In this document: in pieces, positions 1 to 7,668 of the stretch
How the letters are laid out: each line of letters opens with the position of its first letter
Position numbering within the stretch: position 1 is the first letter of the stretch
Source of the DNA: JADJLQ01 sp034439915
GTDB taxonomy: Bacteria > Bacteroidota > Bacteroidia > Chitinophagales > Saprospiraceae
Reading direction: 5' to 3'
NCBI GenBank assembly: GCA_034439915.1
Contig: JAWXBI010000256.1
Coordinates: 1 to 28,549, forward strand
DNA: 28,549 nucleotides
Translations under genes and position numbers: made by a program
Notes under the pieces: generated by a model
What the model was told of the DNA's origin: nothing
The model's database searches: none
The model's input: the letters and a program-made list of their open reading frames with translations, nothing else

Positions 1-105
1 ATTATAAACAGAAGCAACGACCCTAAAGTCCTTGGCCATCGGCTTCAGGAACACTAAGGGAGATTGCCACCGAAGCACAGATACTGCACAGAGAAAAATC
101 AGGGG
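1..105. repeat. Long direct repeat, copy 1 (truncated by window edge)
   Basis: Positions 1-105 match positions 284-388 at a constant offset of 283 bases, with only three differences (positions 3, 81 and 100). The match ends at 105/388. The left limit of this copy cannot be seen because the window starts here. No open reading frame is shared between the copies. The text contains short phrases such as ACACTAAGG and CACCGAAGCACAG, which look like simple intergenic repeat material rather than a coding remnant. Confidence 0.93.
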
Positions 106-283
106 TGTGTTACACCATAACGAGGGTCGTAAGCAATTCAAACTTTTAGATGCTCTACCCACTCTTTGGGAAGTACCTTAGAATATATATATAAGTTTTA
201 CGAAAACGGGTACTTCGGAAAGAGGGGACAGGGTGAGTTTTAATGTAAGGGATGAAACACTAAGGCCACTAAATGTCACTAAG
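106..283. other. Spacer between the two direct repeats, no gene seen
   Basis: This 178-base stretch separates the two repeat copies. It contains a short AT run (ATATATATATAA near 185) and, close to its right end, a CACTAAGG/CACTAAAT/CACTAAGA series that echoes the ACACTAAGGG phrase inside the repeats. I see no coding region, RNA gene or clear promoter in it. Confidence 0.6.
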
Positions 284-388
284 ATGATAAACAGAAGCAA
301 CGACCCTAAAGTCCTTGGCCATCGGCTTCAGGAACACTAAGGGAGATTGCCACCGAAGCACAGCTACTGCACAGAGAAAAATAAGGGG
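284..388. repeat. Long direct repeat, copy 2
   Basis: Second copy of the 105-base repeat at 1-105, 97% identical. It stops three bases before the stop codon of the epimerase-like gene (TAA on the minus strand at 392-394), so it lies directly in that gene's 3' flank. There are no terminal inverted repeats or transposase fragments, so a classical insertion sequence is not supported. Confidence 0.93.
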
Positions 389-391
389 GCT

Positions 392-1882
392 TTAATCAGA
401 TTTGCCGGATTGTAATTTTACCTTGATCCGGGCATTATTTAAGGAGGGTAACCTAATATATAAATTATTCCCAGGATCCACTGGATAGGGCTTGTCGTCA
501 ATCCACACCTTTGTTATTTTATATTCATCTCCTTCAATCGGCAAGGGATACAATAAATCTCCTTCCTTTGATTTCACTATATTAAAATGCAATATCACCG
601 GATGACAGTTTACCCAAAGCGCAGCATACAGATGGTTTAACAGGGCATGTTCCATATTGTGGTATGAGGCTTTATAAGGTCCGGCTTTGATATCTTCTTT
701 TATCCGGCCATCTTCCCAAAGTGCAAAATGGGTGTCCCCGTTTATTTTATCAACAAAACCCGAATCCCAAAGTTGAGCGCCCTGGTCGAAACTATTCAAA
801 AAAGATTCTGATCTCGTTGTTTTAAATAGGGTCAGGTCAAACATTAATCCATAAGCCTGTATCCACCAATAGGTATAAGGGGTATACTGCCCTGATGAAT
901 CATTGGCCAGCGCATTGGGCCAGATGCCGGATGCGGGTTTATAGGCCAGTCGGTGCAATTGATCTGCCAATGCAATAGCAGCCTGCCCGTACCTTGCATT
1001 CTCTTTAATCAGGTTAAGCCTTAGCCACATCCACGCCGCCTCTATATTATGTCCGATATTGATTTCATTTTCATTGGAATGGGGGTTGATGTATTTCCAA
1101 TCCGGAGTAAACGATTCAAGGACCCATCCGGAATCCGGGTCACGCATTTTATTTTGGACTGTATTCATGATCCGGACTGCCTGATTCAAATATGTCTCTT
1201 GACGGGTAGCTAAATAAAGATACAGGAGATGGCCGGACACCGGGGGAACCACCGAGCTAAATGACTTGGTGCTGTCTTTTATAGTCCAGTCGCGGTTGAA
1301 AACACTGTAATATCCTGCAGAAAGGGAATCCCAACCTTTTGATTCCAACAAGGTATTGGACCGCTCAATATAATCCAGGACTTCCGGATCATGGGTGATA
1401 AAATAATATAGGGTCAAGCCCGTAATCGTGTAAACCTGTACAAACATGGATTTACTGGTTTGAAGCGGTTCACCGGAAACACTCAACAGATCATACCATC
1501 CGCCATATTCTTTATCCCAGGCTTTAGACAATAAATATTTTTTGGTGTCCTCCGCCACCTTCAGATATTGATCGTTCCCGCTCAGCAAATACGCAACGGA
1601 ATATGCAAACAGGTGACGGGAGATCATGCTGGGGTATTTTGAAGAATCCCCGAAAGATTGCCAATGGGCATCCAGGTTGGTATAAAAAGCACCATGCTCG
1701 TGGTCGATGGCAAACTTTGACCAATAGGGAATGATGTCCTTCAGAGCCTGGTCTTTCCAGTAATTTTCATACCGATAAGGGTGTATAGGGGTTGAAGGTT
1801 TACAACCATAGATCGACCATAAAACATAAAAGGAAACCCCAGTTAAGATTAAAAGACAAAAAAGTAGTCTATACTTTGCCAT
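392..1882 (-). CDS. N-acylglucosamine 2-epimerase (AGE)-like barrel protein
   Basis: This 496-residue protein resembles the AGE/cellobiose 2-epimerase superfamily of (alpha/alpha)6-barrel sugar isomerases. Supporting motifs are K82-Y-P-S-M with R89 (the family's K..x..R region), GHNIEAAW at 277-284 (H278) and YHNMEHALLNH at 407-417 (H408, H412). In the family, such histidines serve in proton transfer at C2 of the sugar. Residues 5-26 form one hydrophobic segment ending in YGC27, so the protein is probably exported, as a lipoprotein or membrane-anchored. Residues from about 425 form an extra beta-rich tail. Its ATG lies inside the preceding metallophosphoesterase gene (14-base overlap), so the two are probably translated together. 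Substrate is not deducible, and an N-glycan or mannose-type sugar is only a guess. Cytoplasmic AGE enzymes usually lack the leader seen here. Confidence 0.8.
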   Translation of the reverse strand: MAKYRLLFCLLILTGVSFYVLWSIYGCKPSTPIHPYRYENYWKDQALKDIIPYWSKFAIDHEHGAFYTNLDAHWQSFGDSSKYPSMISRHLFAYSVAYLLSGNDQYLKVAEDTKKYLLSKAWDKEYGGWYDLLSVSGEPLQTSKSMFVQVYTITGLTLYYFITHDPEVLDYIERSNTLLESKGWDSLSAGYYSVFNRDWTIKDSTKSFSSVVPPVSGHLLYLYLATRQETYLNQAVRIMNTVQNKMRDPDSGWVLESFTPDWKYINPHSNENEINIGHNIEAAWMWLRLNLIKENARYGQAAIALADQLHRLAYKPASGIWPNALANDSSGQYTPYTYWWIQAYGLMFDLTLFKTTRSESFLNSFDQGAQLWDSGFVDKINGDTHFALWEDGRIKEDIKAGPYKASYHNMEHALLNHLYAALWVNCHPVILHFNIVKSKEGDLLYPLPIEGDEYKITKVWIDDKPYPVDPGNNLYIRLPSLNNARIKVKLQSGKSD

Positions 1883-2810
1883 ATTCTATTCGTTCTCTAT
1901 GGCAGGTTCCATCTGTATAAAATTCCATTATCGAATAGGCTGGTTCAAAATTATGAAAAGCACCTTTCCACCAATTTCCACTGACTGCTCCATTACACAG
2001 GTACCGAATATTGCGGTAAGTAAGGTCATCCTGCAAATGGATATGTCCGCTGATCGTGGTCTTGATTTGAGGATATCCGGTAAATAGTTTTTCCAACCGG
2101 AGATAATCGGTATGCATCAGGTTGCGTTGGATTTTTAAATCTCCATTGGCTTCCGTCTTATTAAAAAACAAACCGGCGCAGATCGACAAGATAGGGATAT
2201 GGGAAACCAGGCATACAAATTCATTTTTGGGGACCCGTTTTAATTCCTGCTCGAGCCATTCGTATTGGGATTCGTCCAGTTTACCGATGTATCCTCCTTC
2301 CGGATTGAGTTGGGTGCTGTCCAGGACAATAAAGTGCCAAAAGCCTTTGGTAAACCGATAATACCGTCCAGGCATATTAAAACTTTCCACCACCCAGGTT
2401 TTGCCGTAAAGGCGGTCCTGATCTTCAGCAGCTTTGTTTTTAATAAACCAGCCCCAGGTATCGTGATTGCCTATACAATGATAAACTGGAAGTCCGTTTT
2501 CATTTTTAAGTATAGTTTTAAAGAGTTCAAACTGGGTCTGAGTCTGTTGTTTGTCCCGTTCGAGAGCATCCATGATTGCATCACCACCGTTGATGATAAA
2601 ATCCACTTTACGTTTAAGTTGCTGGACGTGGTGCAAAGCTTGGGCCATACCTTTTTCCGGAATGGCTCCGGGTTGAACATGGATATCGGTCAGGTGAGCA
2701 AACCTTACCACCGTTTTTTTTCTTTTTTCCCGGAGGTCAATGGTCTGCGGTAAAATCAAACCGGAAGCTAAGCACAGGGAGGATTGTTGGATAAATTTTC
2801 TACGAAACAT
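1869..2810 (-). CDS. Calcineurin-like metallophosphoesterase (CpdA-like), exported
   Basis: This 313-residue protein carries the full set of metallophosphoesterase metal-binding motifs: D42-I-H44, G75-G-D77, G114-N-H-D117, S203-H204 and G255-H-I-H258. These define a dinuclear metal site that hydrolyses phosphomonoesters or diesters. The nearest named relatives are the CpdA/Icc cyclic-nucleotide phosphodiesterase-like enzymes, but the real substrate is unknown. The N-terminus MFRRKFIQQSSLCLASGLIL has paired arginines followed by a hydrophobic stretch, resembling a degenerate twin-arginine or ordinary Sec leader, so a periplasmic location is likely. The gene overlaps the epimerase-like gene by 14 bases, implying a two-gene unit. 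It starts 52 bases downstream of the AAA/DUF4143 gene's upstream neighbour region boundary at 2863, so read-through from that ATPase gene is possible. Confidence 0.88.
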   Translation of the reverse strand: MFRRKFIQQSSLCLASGLILPQTIDLREKRKKTVVRFAHLTDIHVQPGAIPEKGMAQALHHVQQLKRKVDFIINGGDAIMDALERDKQQTQTQFELFKTILKNENGLPVYHCIGNHDTWGWFIKNKAAEDQDRLYGKTWVVESFNMPGRYYRFTKGFWHFIVLDSTQLNPEGGYIGKLDESQYEWLEQELKRVPKNEFVCLVSHIPILSICAGLFFNKTEANGDLKIQRNLMHTDYLRLEKLFTGYPQIKTTISGHIHLQDDLTYRNIRYLCNGAVSGNWWKGAFHNFEPAYSIMEFYTDGTCHRERIEYGKV

Positions 2811-2862
2811 AATTTGGAAAAAATTTACTTTATTCTTTAAAACATATGAGATTCAAAATAAA

Positions 2863-4029
2863 TCAAGATTCCTGATACAAAAGGTTCATGTTGTTCCATG
2901 GAAGGATCTTTCCTTCGTTTAATTCCATTTTATCGTTTCCGCTATACACGACATATCCGGGCTTGGATTTGCCTTTGGATAAATTTTTATATTGGGTTAT
3001 TCCGTCAAAAAAATGCAGGGACCTGGTTTGACTGCTTTTGATTTCAACGGGGACCGGACCTGAGGGGGTATCAATGATGCAGTCAATTTCTTTGCCCTTA
3101 TGGTCGCGCCAAAAAAACAGATTATTCGGTTTTCCATGGTGAAATTTGTTTTTAATTAAATCTAAAATGATCAGGTTTTCAAAAATACTGCCTCTTGCAA
3201 AATGAGTACTTAATTGATTGGCTTTTTGTACTTCCAGTAAATAACAGAGCAAGCCGGTATCGTAAAAGTACACCTTGGGCCGTTGCACCAGTCTTCGGTT
3301 GAAATTCAAGGAATGAGGTTTTAAGGTAAAAACAATATAACTCATCTCCAGAATTCCTACCCAGGACCGGATGGTATTGACGGCCACACCGATATCAGAA
3401 GCCAGCGAAGTATAATTTACTAATTGGCCTACCCTGCCGGCCAAAAGTTTGATGAACTTAATAAACAAATCGGCATCTGATATTCTTGTGATTTGCATGA
3501 CATCCCTTTGTACATAGGTCTGCAAATACGAGGGATAAAAAGCAGATGGAGGTATTTTTTTGTCAAAAAGCCGGGGGTAAAAACCAGTAAAGGCAACTTC
3601 TTCAAAGGATTTTTTTAATAAGGAGACCGCCTGTAATTCAACCATCGAAAAAGGCAATAAATTAAGCAAGCCCACTCTACCCGCCAGGCTTTGTGAAATT
3701 TTTTCATTTAAGATAAAATTTTGAGACCCACTGAGGACAAACTTTAAACGTTTATTTTGATCGACCAGACCTTGTATATATGAAAATAAATCAGGGACAT
3801 TTTGAATTTCATCTAAAATGGCACCCAGCTTAAAATTTCCTAAAAACGTTCTGGGGTCATTAATAGCGAGTTGCCGGTTATCCGGATTCTCCAATGAAAC
3901 ATAAGGAAGTTTAGAAAATACATGTTTAAGCAAAGTAGATTTACCCGATTGACGAGGTCCATTTAAAGAAATGACCGGAAAAAAGCGATAAAGCTGTTTT
4001 AGTTTCCCTTCCAGTTGCCGCGCTATCAT
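2863..4029 (-). CDS. AAA_14/DUF4143 family ATPase
   Basis: This 388-residue protein has an N-terminal AAA domain and a C-terminal DUF4143 domain. The Walker A motif is GPRQSGKST at 24-32, Walker B is ILDEIQ at 71-76, and VLSGSQN (98-104) fits the family's sensor region. The DUF4143 part (about 180-385) contains GKEID (D316) followed by PVEIKSS (E329, K331), a spacing that resembles the D...ExK core of PD-(D/E)XK nuclease folds. Such proteins are very common in anaerobes and Bacteroidota, often in many copies, and their function is not established. The gene stands between two enzyme genes of unrelated role. A perfect TAnnTTTG element and an inverted repeat lie immediately before its ATG (see 4034-4054). 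Confidence 0.9.
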   Translation of the reverse strand: MIARQLEGKLKQLYRFFPVISLNGPRQSGKSTLLKHVFSKLPYVSLENPDNRQLAINDPRTFLGNFKLGAILDEIQNVPDLFSYIQGLVDQNKRLKFVLSGSQNFILNEKISQSLAGRVGLLNLLPFSMVELQAVSLLKKSFEEVAFTGFYPRLFDKKIPPSAFYPSYLQTYVQRDVMQITRISDADLFIKFIKLLAGRVGQLVNYTSLASDIGVAVNTIRSWVGILEMSYIVFTLKPHSLNFNRRLVQRPKVYFYDTGLLCYLLEVQKANQLSTHFARGSIFENLIILDLIKNKFHHGKPNNLFFWRDHKGKEIDCIIDTPSGPVPVEIKSSQTRSLHFFDGITQYKNLSKGKSKPGYVVYSGNDKMELNEGKILPWNNMNLLYQES

Positions 4030-4033
4030 TGAA

Positions 4034-4054
4034 CAAATGTATAGAAATTATACA
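4034..4054 (-). promoter_or_regulatory. Candidate -7 element and inverted repeat before the AAA/DUF4143 gene
   Basis: On the minus strand TACATTTG (4041-4034) matches the Bacteroidota -7 consensus TAnnTTTG exactly. It ends only four bases before the ATG at 4029, so a transcript from it would be leaderless or nearly so. Overlapping it is the inverted repeat TGTATA-5-TATACA (4038-4043 and 4049-4054). CAAATGT also occurs twice, at 4034 and 4053. No good -33 TTG was found at the usual distance. The combination suggests a self-regulated promoter but is not proof. Confidence 0.35.
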
Positions 4055-4084
4055 AATGTGCAGTGGCATTGCATATTTGTACCA

Positions 4085-5761
4085 TTACATCCTTGGCCTC
4101 GACGGCCGCGAAGCGGGTCCATTGGATAGCTTAGCTCGCGTATTCAAGGTTCGGAAATACAATTTTCCATTACTGATCACATACAGTTGATTCAACTCCG
4201 GTCCTCCAAAAACCAGGTCACTCACAAAATTCCCGGGTACTGGTAAAATCATATTGACCCTGCCCAACTGATCACTTACCTGCACCCCCATATTGGTCGC
4301 GGTATACAACACATTAGCTGTATCAATCACTCCTGTCCGGGCTTCAGCGGTTTGGTAACCATAAGGTATATGATAATGAATATAGGATTGCCCGTGATCC
4401 AACGATCCATCGGGATTTATTTTAAAAGAAGATCCAAATACCCCTTCGTCCTGCATGACATTAAGGAAGGATTGTTCTGCGCTGAGGGCCATACCGGTTA
4501 TTTTGGAAGAGCTGAGGAAATAACTGGTCTTACCAGATGTGGTATTAAAGAATCCGAGTTTGTTCTGACCGGTGACATTAAAATAAAAACCATCCGGAGC
4601 GGCTTCGATCTTATCCGATTTGACCCCCGGCAAAACCAATACCGGCCCGGAGGTTTTGTATGTCGAAATGCCGGCCGGATTTTTTCCGCTAATGATCAAT
4701 TGATCTTTGGCATCAAAAGCGATCTCCGCATATGATTTTTTATGTTGACTTAATGTAGAAGAAGTTCCGTTAATTTCCAGTTTCCAGATTCCATAGGCGT
4801 CGCGCGCAGTATAATAGATTTCTCCTTTGGAATTAGAAGCGACCCGGTCTAAATAGGCAACCGGAGCAATGACTTCTTTCCATCCTTCCTGATTTTTGGT
4901 GATCGTCAATCCTTTGTATTGATCGATATGTGTAGTGACGGGTTTTGGGTAATCTTTCCAAAGCCATCGAAGCCCATCCGCCATGATCATTAATGCATGG
5001 GTGCTGCTGTGCGCGCCTTCGCCCCAGGCATGGTTGACCTCATACCCCGCCCAGGTGAGCGCACTCAACATATATTGATTGGCAATATACCAGTCACCGG
5101 CATAAATGTTGAGATCGGAATAACCATCCTCCAGAAATACACGAAGCGGTTTGGGTTCGGTCTTACGAACGAGCGTAGCCATTTCATCTGCTCCTCTTAA
5201 ACCCACATAAGTACCAATGGTACTGAAAACCCTGCGGAATGCATCCGGTCTTTCCCAGGCAGCATTGAAGGCGCAAATGGCCCCGCTGCTGGCACCGGCT
5301 ATACTTCGATCACTGGGATCATCACTGAGGTTATACGATTTTTTTACTTCCGGTATAATCTCCTCTATTAAAAAACGCGCATAACGGTCACCGAGGGCAT
5401 CGTATTCAAAACTTCGGTTGAACCGAGGATAGTTGCTGGTGTCTTTGGATTTCGCTTGCCCCGGATCGATATAAATCCCAATCTGCACAGGGATTTCTTT
5501 GCGATGAATCAGGGTATCAAGATGTGCAGACAATTTCCAACCATTTGCCCCTCTCACCCCATCTTGCACGATCATGCTGCAAGTGGGTTTAGTAGCATCG
5601 TATTGAGCGGGGATATACAACCAATAGTTTCGTTCCGTTCCGGGAAAGACTTTACTGGTCCATTTAAATGGCCCCTTGATTTGGCCGGTAGGCACCTGCG
5701 CATTTACCACCAGGACACTCAAAACAACAACAAAACTTAAAATATATTTTAGCATATGCAC
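4085..5761 (-). CDS. Secreted esterase (enterochelin-esterase/CE1-like) fused to an SMP-30-like beta-propeller
   Basis: This 558-residue protein has a signal peptide (residues 1-21, cleavage after VNAQ likely). An alpha/beta-hydrolase of the Fes/CE1 type covers about 30-280. The nucleophile elbow is G156-A-S158-S-G160; H251 in EGAHSSTH is the probable catalytic histidine, and D212 in FLEDGYSD a possible acid. Residues from about 285 to 545 read as a six-bladed SMP-30/gluconolactonase-type propeller (for example the segments near YLDRVASNSKGEIYYTA and DTANVLYTATNMGVQVSD). Related two-domain proteins occur in Bacteroidota and Planctomycetes, and likely act on ester-linked plant-type carbohydrates, although siderophore or other esters cannot be excluded. 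Two ATGs lie at the start (residues 1 and 3). The gene follows the small membrane protein gene by 32 bases and may be in one transcript with it. Confidence 0.85.
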   Translation of the reverse strand: MHMLKYILSFVVVLSVLVVNAQVPTGQIKGPFKWTSKVFPGTERNYWLYIPAQYDATKPTCSMIVQDGVRGANGWKLSAHLDTLIHRKEIPVQIGIYIDPGQAKSKDTSNYPRFNRSFEYDALGDRYARFLIEEIIPEVKKSYNLSDDPSDRSIAGASSGAICAFNAAWERPDAFRRVFSTIGTYVGLRGADEMATLVRKTEPKPLRVFLEDGYSDLNIYAGDWYIANQYMLSALTWAGYEVNHAWGEGAHSSTHALMIMADGLRWLWKDYPKPVTTHIDQYKGLTITKNQEGWKEVIAPVAYLDRVASNSKGEIYYTARDAYGIWKLEINGTSSTLSQHKKSYAEIAFDAKDQLIISGKNPAGISTYKTSGPVLVLPGVKSDKIEAAPDGFYFNVTGQNKLGFFNTTSGKTSYFLSSSKITGMALSAEQSFLNVMQDEGVFGSSFKINPDGSLDHGQSYIHYHIPYGYQTAEARTGVIDTANVLYTATNMGVQVSDQLGRVNMILPVPGNFVSDLVFGGPELNQLYVISNGKLYFRTLNTRAKLSNGPASRPSRPRM

Positions 5762-5793
5762 TGTTTATTGATAGGAATTAAATGGAGTATTAT

Positions 5794-6330
5794 TTAAAAA
5801 CCTAAAAAAGCCACCAGGATTAAAATAGCGACCAAAAAAAGCAATATGGTCAATATCCCCAATACCATGCCGATCACAGCCATAGTACTATCATTGTCTT
5901 TTTGAATTCCCATAATCCCCAGTACCATGCCGGCAATCGCTAAAGGAAGAGTAAGGAAAGCCAGCGGGCCAAGAAATAAAAATAGAAATCCAGCACCGGC
6001 AATGATCAAGGACCACTTACCTCTGTTATTGGGATTATTGCTTTTGGCGAAAGCCTGGTTCAAAGCACTTTCACGGGTCAGTTTGCCATTATCAATTTTT
6101 TTTTGCAACCGGTGTTGAGCATGTCGGACTGTCCAGCGTTTTACCCAGGCCTGTTTGATCCCGTTTGATTTTCTGATTTGGTCAGGGTCAATGGACAAAA
6201 ACTGATTGACTGTCATGGAAGAGGAAATGACGGCAGCAGCCGCCGGTTTTGGTGCTTCAACCGGATGCACGGCATAAGCCATTGAAACCGACAATAAAAA
6301 AACAATCAGAGTATTTCGTTTCGAATTCAT
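5794..6330 (-). CDS. Exported small membrane protein with C-terminal hydrophobic helices
   Basis: This 178-residue protein has a signal peptide (1-20, cut near MAYA), a basic, probably helical middle (50-100, with many K, R and Q), and a hydrophobic C-terminal half. The helices are at about 106-142 (one long or two short, with GPLAFLTLPLAIAGMVLGIMGI) and 148-177. The repeated MVLGIMGI/MVLGIL pattern resembles the DUF4190-type membrane proteins widespread in Bacteroidota, whose function is unknown. A KxxN-rich linker (NNPNNRGKW) precedes the membrane part. No enzyme motif is visible. It lies between ThuA and the esterase in the same direction. Confidence 0.75.
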   Translation of the reverse strand: MNSKRNTLIVFLLSVSMAYAVHPVEAPKPAAAAVISSSMTVNQFLSIDPDQIRKSNGIKQAWVKRWTVRHAQHRLQKKIDNGKLTRESALNQAFAKSNNPNNRGKWSLIIAGAGFLFLFLGPLAFLTLPLAIAGMVLGIMGIQKDNDSTMAVIGMVLGILTILLFLVAILILVAFLGF

Positions 6331-6516
6331 CCTAAGCGGTTTTGGTGTCTTATTAAATTTCAGATACGACCAAATTTCAATGGATCCAGCGCTGGCTTAT
6401 TTATCGAAGATCAATTTTTTTTTTGGATTCGAATACGGAGCACGAACGCAAAAAAAGGTTATAGTATTCCCAATATGGTATCAACCCGTAAATTCAAGAT
6501 ACCCATCCTTTAATTT

Positions 6517-7269
6517 TTATTTTTTTCCTTTGGCGGCGTAATATAAACCGGCATAGAGGTGGTTTAAAAATGCAGGATCACTGTAAATTGCCGGCACATG
6601 GCCAAGTGCGGTGTAAAATGACCTCCCCCCGTCGTAATCATGGTACCAGGCTACCGGATGAAAACCCATACCCTCGGTTTTATTGTCCCCCCACTGGGCT
6701 TTTGCATTATAGGTGGATTCATCGACAGCGAGGATATAGTTTAAACCGGTTATTTTTTCAGGTCCAAAATCATACCATTCATCCGTCCATAAATTGGATT
6801 CCCTGAACAATTCCAATCCGGGAAATTTATTTTGGGTAAACCGGAGTTGTGCGGTCTGGGTAGGAGGATGGATCTTAAACATCCGGCCCACCAGTTTGGT
6901 ATACCATTCCCATCCGTATTCCGTATCGGAAGCACTGTGCACTCCTACAAAACCTTTACCAGCCCGTATAAATTTTTCCATACTGGCTTGTTGTGCATCA
7001 TTGAGTATATCACCGGTAGTGTTAAGGAAAACAATGACATCAAATTTGGCCAGATTGGCATCATTGAACCGCGCAGGATCTTCGTGCCACTCGAGATCAA
7101 AGACATGTCGTTCAGCCAGTCCTCGCATGGCGGCTACGCCTTCATGGATCGATTCGTGGTGCCAGCCATTGGTTTTAGTGAATAACAAAACTCTGAATTG
7201 TTTTTGCGCACGCAGAGATACGGTACCCATGACCAGGCACAGGGCGATAAAGAGATATAAATTTTTCAT
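6517..7269 (-). CDS. ThuA-domain secreted protein
   Basis: This 250-residue protein has a signal peptide (residues 1-21, ending LRAQ) and a single ThuA domain, a class I glutamine amidotransferase-like fold. Recognisable features are LLFTKTNGWHHESIHEGV near 28-46, FDVIVFLNTTGDILN, the GKGFVGVHSASDTEYGWEWY segment, and a closing GGRSFYTALGH. The founding ThuA protein belongs to trehalose uptake or use in Rhizobium, but most family members are uncharacterised and often sit with sugar oxidoreductases or c-type cytochromes. None of those partners is next to this copy. The length fits a one-domain ThuA protein. A 399-base gap separates it from the helicase upstream, so it probably has its own promoter, although none matching TAnnTTTG was found. 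Confidence 0.88.
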   Translation of the reverse strand: MKNLYLFIALCLVMGTVSLRAQKQFRVLLFTKTNGWHHESIHEGVAAMRGLAERHVFDLEWHEDPARFNDANLAKFDVIVFLNTTGDILNDAQQASMEKFIRAGKGFVGVHSASDTEYGWEWYTKLVGRMFKIHPPTQTAQLRFTQNKFPGLELFRESNLWTDEWYDFGPEKITGLNYILAVDESTYNAKAQWGDNKTEGMGFHPVAWYHDYDGGRSFYTALGHVPAIYSDPAFLNHLYAGLYYAAKGKK

Positions 7270-7316
7270 GATAGTTAACAGTCCTTTTAGACAGTGAATG
7301 TACTGTTTTTTTTACC

Positions 7317-7348
7317 CAAATTTTGGCCCTAAGGGCCTGGAGCATAGC
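7317..7348. repeat. Degraded intergenic repeat, short copy
   Basis: This segment begins CAAATTTTGGCCCTAAGGGC and ends GGAGCATAGC. Its start and end match the longer element at 7411-7463, but it lacks the middle part. It contains the perfect palindrome GGCCCTAAGGGCC (7325-7337). Confidence 0.45.
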
Positions 7349-7410
7349 ATTAAATATAACCCGGCTTTACAAAGCGTAATTTTAGGATGTACTATTTTTT
7401 ATTTTCATAG

Positions 7411-7463
7411 CAAAATTTGGACCCTAAAGTGCCGGACCTAGGCTTAAGCCTGGGGTTCATAGC
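7411..7463. repeat. Degraded intergenic repeat, long copy
   Basis: This segment begins CAAAATTTGGACCCTAAAGT and ends TTCATAGC, with the perfect 12-base palindrome AGGCTTAAGCCT at 7440-7451. Its 11-base phrase GACCCTAAAGT also occurs in both left-edge direct repeats (20-30 and 303-313), suggesting a common interspersed element. Similarity outside that phrase is weak. Confidence 0.45.
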
Positions 7464-7571
7464 GGCGTGTTTTAACCGTAGTGGCAAACTATTAGATACT
7501 ATATTTATTACTACGATCAAGACTATTTAATGGAAGTCAGGCGATTTGAGAAGAAAGACTTGTAGAATGTT

Positions 7572-7651
7572 TTGGAGGATGCCGTGAATGCATCCCATTT
7601 CAAATGTTACACGCCACTTGTACACGCTCAATGGAATGCATTCACCTCCAA
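7572..7651. repeat. 80-base imperfect inverted repeat (hairpin) downstream of the helicase gene
   Basis: The arms are 7584-7599 (GTGAATGCATCCCATT) and 7630-7645 (AATGGAATGCATTCAC), which pair with one mismatch around a 30-base loop. The pairing continues outward with TTGGAG (7572-7577) and CTCCAA (7646-7651) after a six-base bulge on one side. On the minus strand it begins about 18 bases past the helicase stop codon. No T-run follows, so it is not a classical terminator. It could be a 3' RNA structure or a small non-coding mobile repeat. Confidence 0.7.
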
Positions 7652-7668
7652 TAAAAAATCATACCACG

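Larger units (their letters stand above)
7270..7668. other. 399-base gap with degraded repeats and a hairpin, no gene seen
   Basis: No coding region on either strand is convincing here. The gap contains ACAGT-6-ACTGT followed by eight T residues (about 7290-7312), two related repeat fragments (7317-7348 and 7411-7463), and a large imperfect hairpin (7572-7651). The rest is AT-rich filler. The ThuA gene start is at its left end and the helicase stop at its right end, so it must hold both the ThuA promoter and the helicase transcript's 3' end. Confidence 0.6.

Noticed and set aside
1..388. Repeats as attachment sites or insertion-sequence ends
   Set aside because: The enclosed 178 bases have no integrase or transposase, and the repeats lack inverted terminal structure, so a mobile-element reading is unsupported.
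2265..2753. Plus-strand reading frame of 162 codons
   Set aside because: It is antisense to the metallophosphoesterase, whose metal-binding motifs prove the minus-strand frame.
2863..4029. AAA/DUF4143 protein as an abortive-infection or toxin-antitoxin component
   Set aside because: No partner gene of toxin size lies beside it, and the family is too common and uncharacterised to support a defence role from this alone.
6794..7297. Plus-strand reading frame of 167 codons
   Set aside because: It is antisense to the ThuA gene, which has a signal peptide and family motifs; the plus-strand protein is cysteine- and serine-rich without a recognisable pattern.
7290..7312. Rho-independent terminator on the plus strand (ACAGT-6-ACTGT with eight T residues)
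   Set aside because: No plus-strand gene ends before it, and the minus-strand ThuA start is only about 20 bases away, so it more likely is promoter-region sequence or chance.
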